The notes under the pieces are model-generated. The model was not told the origin of the DNA and ran no database searches. It saw only the letters and a list, made by a program, of their open reading frames with translations. From the NCBI GenBank assembly GCA_902492545.1, contig CABULX010000019.1, forward strand, positions 1 to 24,240: a stretch of 24,240 nucleotides of DNA. The letters are read 5' to 3'. The DNA comes from an uncultured Collinsella sp. (GTDB taxonomy: Bacteria; Actinomycetota; Coriobacteriia; Coriobacteriales; Coriobacteriaceae). The position numbers were made by a program, and so were the translations under genes. Below, in pieces: positions 22,001-24,240 of the stretch; within the stretch, counting starts at the first letter, position 1; each line of letters starts with the position of its first letter.

Positions 22001-22093
22001 CTCGCAACGCTCGACGGCAAAGCCGTGGCAGGTAGTGCCGGGTACCAGCAGCGCGGCGGCAGCGGCGCGCGGGTCGGTTGAGATGGTGGGCAT
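19049..22093 (-). CDS. M16C zinc metalloprotease (presequence protease / insulinase-like)
   Basis: Large peptidase of 1014 residues, the usual size of single-chain M16C enzymes (PreP, Cym1), built of two clamshell halves that enclose and degrade peptides. The inverted zinc motif HxxEH is FHILEHSVLCGS with His80, catalytic Glu83 and His84; the third ligand is probably Glu195 in YNGVVFNEMKGAL, the context it has in PreP. Other family marks: KEPFVDLIKSSMQTFLNAMTYPDKTIYP and, in the second half, KGGAYGCGF, the Arg/Tyr substrate-binding strand of the family. An acidic insertion (GVEGEDGDSS) lies between. No signal peptide is seen, so it is likely cytosolic. The start at 22093 is chosen for AAAGGAGG (complement of 22100-22107); upstream in-frame codons to 22267 lack a site and read like non-coding sequence. 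Confidence 0.93.
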   Translation of the reverse strand: MPTISTDPRAAAAALLVPGTTCHGFAVERCETVPELDSDAYVLRHTASGARLLYLACDDENKTFAIGFKTPPADSTGVFHILEHSVLCGSAKFPVKEPFVDLIKSSMQTFLNAMTYPDKTIYPVATTNEQDLYNLMDVYLDAVFNPAIYTKPTIFEQEGWHYELDLPEGVEGEDGDSSASLREGTLRYNGVVFNEMKGALSDPMSVLDDAVNAALYPDTAYAHESGGDPRAIPALTYEQFLDTHARHYNPSNSYITLYGDLDVDRALAFLDERYLSQPSAASRRMDAAVAAGEDPSALAPNPLDVQEPVTCEYKRVEMATTPENALVGLGLVLGSALDRKRTIAADILFEALLGSNEAPVKKAILAAGLGGNVVSYTAAESLQPYELIMLQNAQPGIARELRRVFQDACHDLCEHGVPRERLEAIISSNEYDLRQRDYGIADGVAIACDALSTWLYDDDAATLALKYGPVYEELRGELDGSYFEDLLRELVLENDHMALVELVPVDAAEGAEGAEAAELAAKRDAMTDAELADVVERTAALRAAQEAEDTPEDKATLPRLRVSDIGEARPEPPLVVDTTAPIPCLRHGIPTNRLAYAMQYFDLSCVAFEDLPYVTLLCRLLKQLPTREHSAEELDNLLAGKLGFLSFTTEVMTQPDVDGVRPYLLVSAGALSEKIDALASLPREVWSSTLLLDADADRVRDVLTQIRIGLEQGFINNGHSAALGRAMSYSSPSAVVREQLSGVDFYLFLRDLLEHFDERLDGLRAKLAELAGRIFVADGCMASFTGSDEDFNAYWDAAGDLGLGAGDGADAGRNALVVPEPRDRHEAFVIPSDICFAARACDPRRLGIDVTGAWAVAANALSYDYLWNEIRVKGGAYGCGFRAAGERQTAFYTYRDPAVDPSIERMERAGEWLGSFEPDEAAFEGFIVSCVSGMDAPVKPYALTKRRNTTYLAGLDPHAREERRAQMLAATPGELRSLGADVTRIAAESPTCVFGGRDVIAKSNAGFNVIDLLG

Positions 22094-22318
22094 ATGCAGC
22101 CTCCTTTGACGCCCCAGCGGGGGCGAATCGAGTCGAATCCTCGAGAGTATACCCATATGGGGCCGCGGCTCTGCGGCGAACTGGAGACGATGTGGGTGGC
22201 CTAGCCTAGCTAGGTTGATAACGAATGCCGCGGGTAGCCGCTGCACCCCACTAAAGTGAAATAACACCCCGTTTACCGAATCATTTAGGAAATATATGGA
22301 CTCCTAAAAAGTTCTAAT

Positions 22319-22328
22319 ACAATATAAG
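22319..22328 (+). promoter_or_regulatory. Possible GntR4 operator
   Basis: ACAATATAAG lies 46 bp before the GntR4 start. CAATATAAG also occurs at 4635-4643 upstream of the EIIAB operon, and ACAATATA recurs at 23195-23202 before EIIA. It overlaps a -10-like TACAAT (22317-22322). Confidence 0.35.
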
Positions 22329-22373
22329 TCATCTATCTATAAGCTGCTGATTCCTTGCAAAGGTATGGTTGAT

Positions 22374-23078
22374 ATGGTTGAAGCAAATAGCGTTATCCCC
22401 CTGTACAAACAGATTGTTCGTGCGCTTTCTGATTCGATCGCCAACGGCACGTACCGCCCGGGAGATAAGCTTCCGACCGAGGCGGAGCTCATCGAGCAAT
22501 TTGGCGTGAGCCGAATAACGGTTCGCTCCGCAATTAAAGAAATGGAAGATGCTGGGCTTGTTGAGAGGGCCCGCGGCAAGGGCACGTTCGTTTCGTCGGA
22601 CACACAGATGTATGCCGCGGACGACCGTGAGAGCTTTACCCATTCGTGCCAGCTTGCTGGAAAACAGGCGTCTACCAGGGTTCTCGCAATGGGCTGGGAC
22701 TTCCCAAGCCTGCGAGACGCGAAGTTCCTGGGCGTAGACGATACCCAAAAGGTATTGCGTAGTCGTCGTCTGCGCCTTGTGGATGACAAGCCCACGATGC
22801 TGGAAACCAATAGCTATTCCGTTGCGCTTTCTTTTTTGGAGCATGAATCCCTCGAGGATTCGCTGATGGCGGTACTCGATCGCCAGGGGATCAAGATGGG
22901 CCCCAACACGCGTACGCTCGAGGTCTGCTATGCGAGCGAGCTCGAGGCGGCATACCTTAACGTGGAACTGGACTCTCCGCTGCTTCTGTTTGTCGATAGA
23001 CGTTATGCTCCAAGCGGCGAGCCGCTTTTCATCTCCCGTCAGGTGTACTGCACCGAGCGACTGAAGTTCTATCTGTAA
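22374..23078 (+). CDS. GntR/HutC (UTRA) transcriptional regulator, GntR4
   Basis: Regulator of 234 residues. The winged helix spans about 7-75 (VIPLYKQIVRALSDSI, KLPTEAELIEQFGVSRITVRSAIKEM, wing ARGKGTFVS). The UTRA domain spans about 85-232, with TLEVCYASELEAAYLNV and ISRQVYCTERLKFYL. That UTRA is closer to GntR1 (FEVCYASQNEAFLLNV) than to GntR2 and GntR3. It precedes the second PTS by 150 nt with a terminator between, and is the likely local regulator of that PTS. The ATG at 22374 is preferred since AAAGG (22359-22363) is 10 nt upstream; the ATG at 22365 in the same frame is too close. Codons are more mixed and A/T-rich (AAA, AGA, GGA, TTG) than in the SIS2/PTS operon. Confidence 0.92.
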   Translation: MVEANSVIPLYKQIVRALSDSIANGTYRPGDKLPTEAELIEQFGVSRITVRSAIKEMEDAGLVERARGKGTFVSSDTQMYAADDRESFTHSCQLAGKQASTRVLAMGWDFPSLRDAKFLGVDDTQKVLRSRRLRLVDDKPTMLETNSYSVALSFLEHESLEDSLMAVLDRQGIKMGPNTRTLEVCYASELEAAYLNVELDSPLLLFVDRRYAPSGEPLFISRQVYCTERLKFYL

Positions 23079-23085
23079 GCAAGGG

Positions 23086-23115
23086 CGGCCGTTCTGTAAA
23101 AGGAGCGGCCGTTTT
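23086..23115 (+). terminator. Terminator after GntR4
   Basis: CGGCCG (23086-23091) and CGGCCG (23106-23111) form a stem extended by TTCT with AGGA/G wobble pairs, followed by TTTT. It separates GntR4 from the EIIA promoter. Confidence 0.65.
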
Positions 23116-23129
23116 ACCGACCAATTGTT

Positions 23130-23140
23130 ACCGTTCGCGG
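23130..23140. promoter_or_regulatory. Conserved box upstream of EIIA, inverse of 4609-4619
   Basis: ACCGTTCGCGG is the exact reverse complement of the 11-bp box before the EIIAB operon. It lies about 45 bp upstream of the shared operator block. Confidence 0.4.
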
Positions 23141-23184
23141 AATTAGAGAACTAACGCACCGCAAAAAAGGAAATTGCTTATATA

Positions 23185-23214
23185 CTTTGTTATGACAATA
23201 TAGTACGTCTTATT
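23185..23214 (+). promoter_or_regulatory. Operator block upstream of EIIA/EIIB, inverted relative to 4650-4679
   Basis: Its reverse complement starts AATAAGACGTACTATATT and continues GTCATAACAAAG, aligning with the EIIAB block ATAAGACGTTATAATG...CCATAACGAAAAG with one small gap. It lies directly before the EIIA ribosome site, so a bound repressor would cover the transcription start. Confidence 0.55.
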
Positions 23215-23228
23215 GATATTGGAGAACT

Positions 23229-23648
23229 ATGAATAAGATATTGCTAGCGAGTCATGGTTATCTCGCCCAAGGCATGAAAAGCTCTCTGGAGATTCTGATG
23301 GGCACTAACGACCGAATCGAGTGCCTGTGCGCCTATATCGATGACGACACGAGGGATGTCGCAGCGCTTATCGATGCTTGGATGGAGACGAGGGACCCTG
23401 CCGACTCTTGGTTTGTCGTGACTGACATCTTTGGCGGCTCTGTAAACAACGAATTCATTCAGAGGCAGACTGCCGGATCGTTTACGTTGATCACCGGAAT
23501 GAACTTGCCGCTGCTGGTGGAAATGGTTACACAGCTGGACTCCCTGGATGCGGACAAGGCCAAAGCCGCGGTCGAGGGGTCGCGTTCATTTATCCAGCTT
23601 TGTGAGGCGGCGGATATGCTCGCCGATGTCGAAGAAGAAGAGTTCTAG
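23229..23648 (+). CDS. PTS mannose family EIIA component, stand-alone
   Basis: Cytosolic phosphocarrier of 139 residues. LLASHGYLAQGM contains the phospho-accepting His9, in the same position as in the EIIAB fusion at 4691. VVTDIFGGSVNNEF and LITGMNLPLLVEMV are the other conserved strands. The C-terminus is acidic (DVEEEEF). It is separate from EIIB, unlike the fusion at 4691, so this is a second PTS of a different lineage rather than a recent copy. GGAG stands 4 nt before the ATG. The gap to EIIB is 62 nt, and the genes are probably co-transcribed. The cognate EIIC and EIID are expected beyond the right edge. Use of AGG, GGG and ATA codons marks it off from the highly biased first PTS. Confidence 0.94.
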   Translation: MNKILLASHGYLAQGMKSSLEILMGTNDRIECLCAYIDDDTRDVAALIDAWMETRDPADSWFVVTDIFGGSVNNEFIQRQTAGSFTLITGMNLPLLVEMVTQLDSLDADKAKAAVEGSRSFIQLCEAADMLADVEEEEF

Positions 23649-23710
23649 CTCAAGCTTCAACGAATAATTCAACCCTGTCATTACCTTTATTACGTGCGGA
23701 GATGATTACG

Positions 23711-24184
23711 ATGATTAAGCTTACGAGAGTTGATTACCGATTGATTCACGGCCAGGTCGCCATGTCTTGGACACATGCGCTGGACGTCGATTGCATCCTG
23801 TGTGCCAGCGACGCCGTGGCAAAAGACGACATGAGAAAAGCCGCATTGAGGCTAGCTCGTCCCAACGGCGTGAAGCTCGTCATAAAAGACGTAAACGCTG
23901 CTATCGAGGCGCTCAACAGCGGCGTCACCGACAAGTATTCGCTGTTTATCATTGTCGAGACGATCGAGGATGCCTATCGCCTTGCTAAGGGTTGCAAAGA
24001 CATCAAGGAGATCAATCTGGGCGGAACCCGAAAGTCTCCCGAGACCACGCTTCATCCGACCCCCGCGATCTTTGCGACCGAAACTGATGCCGAGCATATC
24101 CAAGAGCTTGTCAACGATGGCGTGGTTATCGAAATCCGTCAGGTCCCCAATGACTCAAAGGTATTTGCCAAGGACGTTTTCTAG
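23711..24184 (+). CDS. PTS mannose family EIIB component, stand-alone
   Basis: Cytosolic phosphotransfer protein of 157 residues, typical for the family. TRVDYRLIHGQVAMSW has the phospho-accepting His13, which takes phosphate from EIIA and hands it to the incoming sugar. Further family features are DAVAKDDMRKAALRLARPNGVKL and INLGGTRK. The ATG at 23711 is preferred because GGAG (23698-23701) is 9 nt upstream; an in-frame ATG at 23702 directly abuts that site. Together with EIIA and GntR4 it forms the start of a second sugar PTS. The promoter resemblance to the first PTS suggests related inducers. The remaining 56 bp to the window end hold no gene I can support. Confidence 0.94.
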   Translation: MIKLTRVDYRLIHGQVAMSWTHALDVDCILCASDAVAKDDMRKAALRLARPNGVKLVIKDVNAAIEALNSGVTDKYSLFIIVETIEDAYRLAKGCKDIKEINLGGTRKSPETTLHPTPAIFATETDAEHIQELVNDGVVIEIRQVPNDSKVFAKDVF

Positions 24185-24240
24185 CTGGAAACATGCCATT
24201 GTCTAGCATTTATTAACTAGGTCCTCCTTTCTTTAGCCCG

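Noticed and set aside
19220..22081. Very long open frame (953 codons) on the + strand opposite the protease gene
   Set aside because: It is exactly antisense to the M16C gene, which has zinc motifs and a strong ribosome site. High GC and the codon bias of the real gene keep the opposite strand free of stops; the translation shows low-complexity Gly/Ala/Val/Arg with no domain.

Overview
The window looks like chromosome of a GC-rich anaerobic gut actinobacterium of the Coriobacteriia, most likely Collinsella. The basis is the high-GC coding style with AT-rich promoters, mannose-family PTS operons, the protein flavour, and abundant small palindromic repeats. This assignment is inference; no rRNA or other marker gene lies in the window. 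I see no rRNA, tRNA, CRISPR array, transposase gene or prophage.

Layout. 2-583: 3' part of a threonine aldolase-type PLP enzyme. 662-1252: a GNAT acetyltransferase. 1274-3194: a GntR/UTRA regulator divergent from a FrlB-like SIS-domain protein (SIS1). 3426-4508: a DMT/EamA transporter. 4691-8475: mannose-family PTS EIIAB, EIIC and EIID followed by a second SIS protein (SIS2). 8632-10623: a HAD phosphatase and a YitT-type membrane protein. 10843-11562: GntR2. 11924-14664: recQ followed at once by GntR3. 14809-15777: a third SIS protein (SIS3). 15911-22093: housekeeping genes (2-hydroxyacid/lactate dehydrogenase, metA, 5-formyl-THF cyclo-ligase, M16C metalloprotease). 22374-24184: GntR4 and a second PTS beginning with separate EIIA and EIIB, which probably continues to the right.

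Central theme. Three paralogous SIS proteins of the sugar-amine-6-phosphate deglycase type (fructoselysine-, glucoselysine- and fructose-asparagine-6-P deglycases: FrlB/GfrE/GfrF/FraB) lie within 14 kb of each other. All three keep a Glu and a His exactly 16 residues apart, inside an EM...FHGPFE block, matching the catalytic pair known for FraB and FrlB. With two mannose-family PTSs and four GntR/UTRA regulators this looks like an island for importing and phosphorylating several Amadori-type or related amino-sugar conjugates and cleaving them to a hexose-6-phosphate and an amine. Substrates are inferred, not shown.

Regulation visible in the DNA. SIS1 and GntR1 share an intergenic region with three TGTATNNAACWTG boxes. 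SIS3 has two nearly identical 16-bp boxes. The promoters of the EIIAB operon and of the distal EIIA/EIIB operon share a roughly 30-bp block in opposite orientation, and parts of it recur before the DMT gene and GntR2. The DMT gene, both PTSs and GntR2 may therefore form one regulon.

The intergenic DNA is rich in repeats. A 45-bp hairpin repeat is present four times, and two copies lie directly before a Shine-Dalgarno site. There are also a MITE-like inverted repeat (9359-9477), a branched palindrome (11604-11701), a nested double palindrome (18819-18966) and shorter GGGAC-type REP-like sequences.
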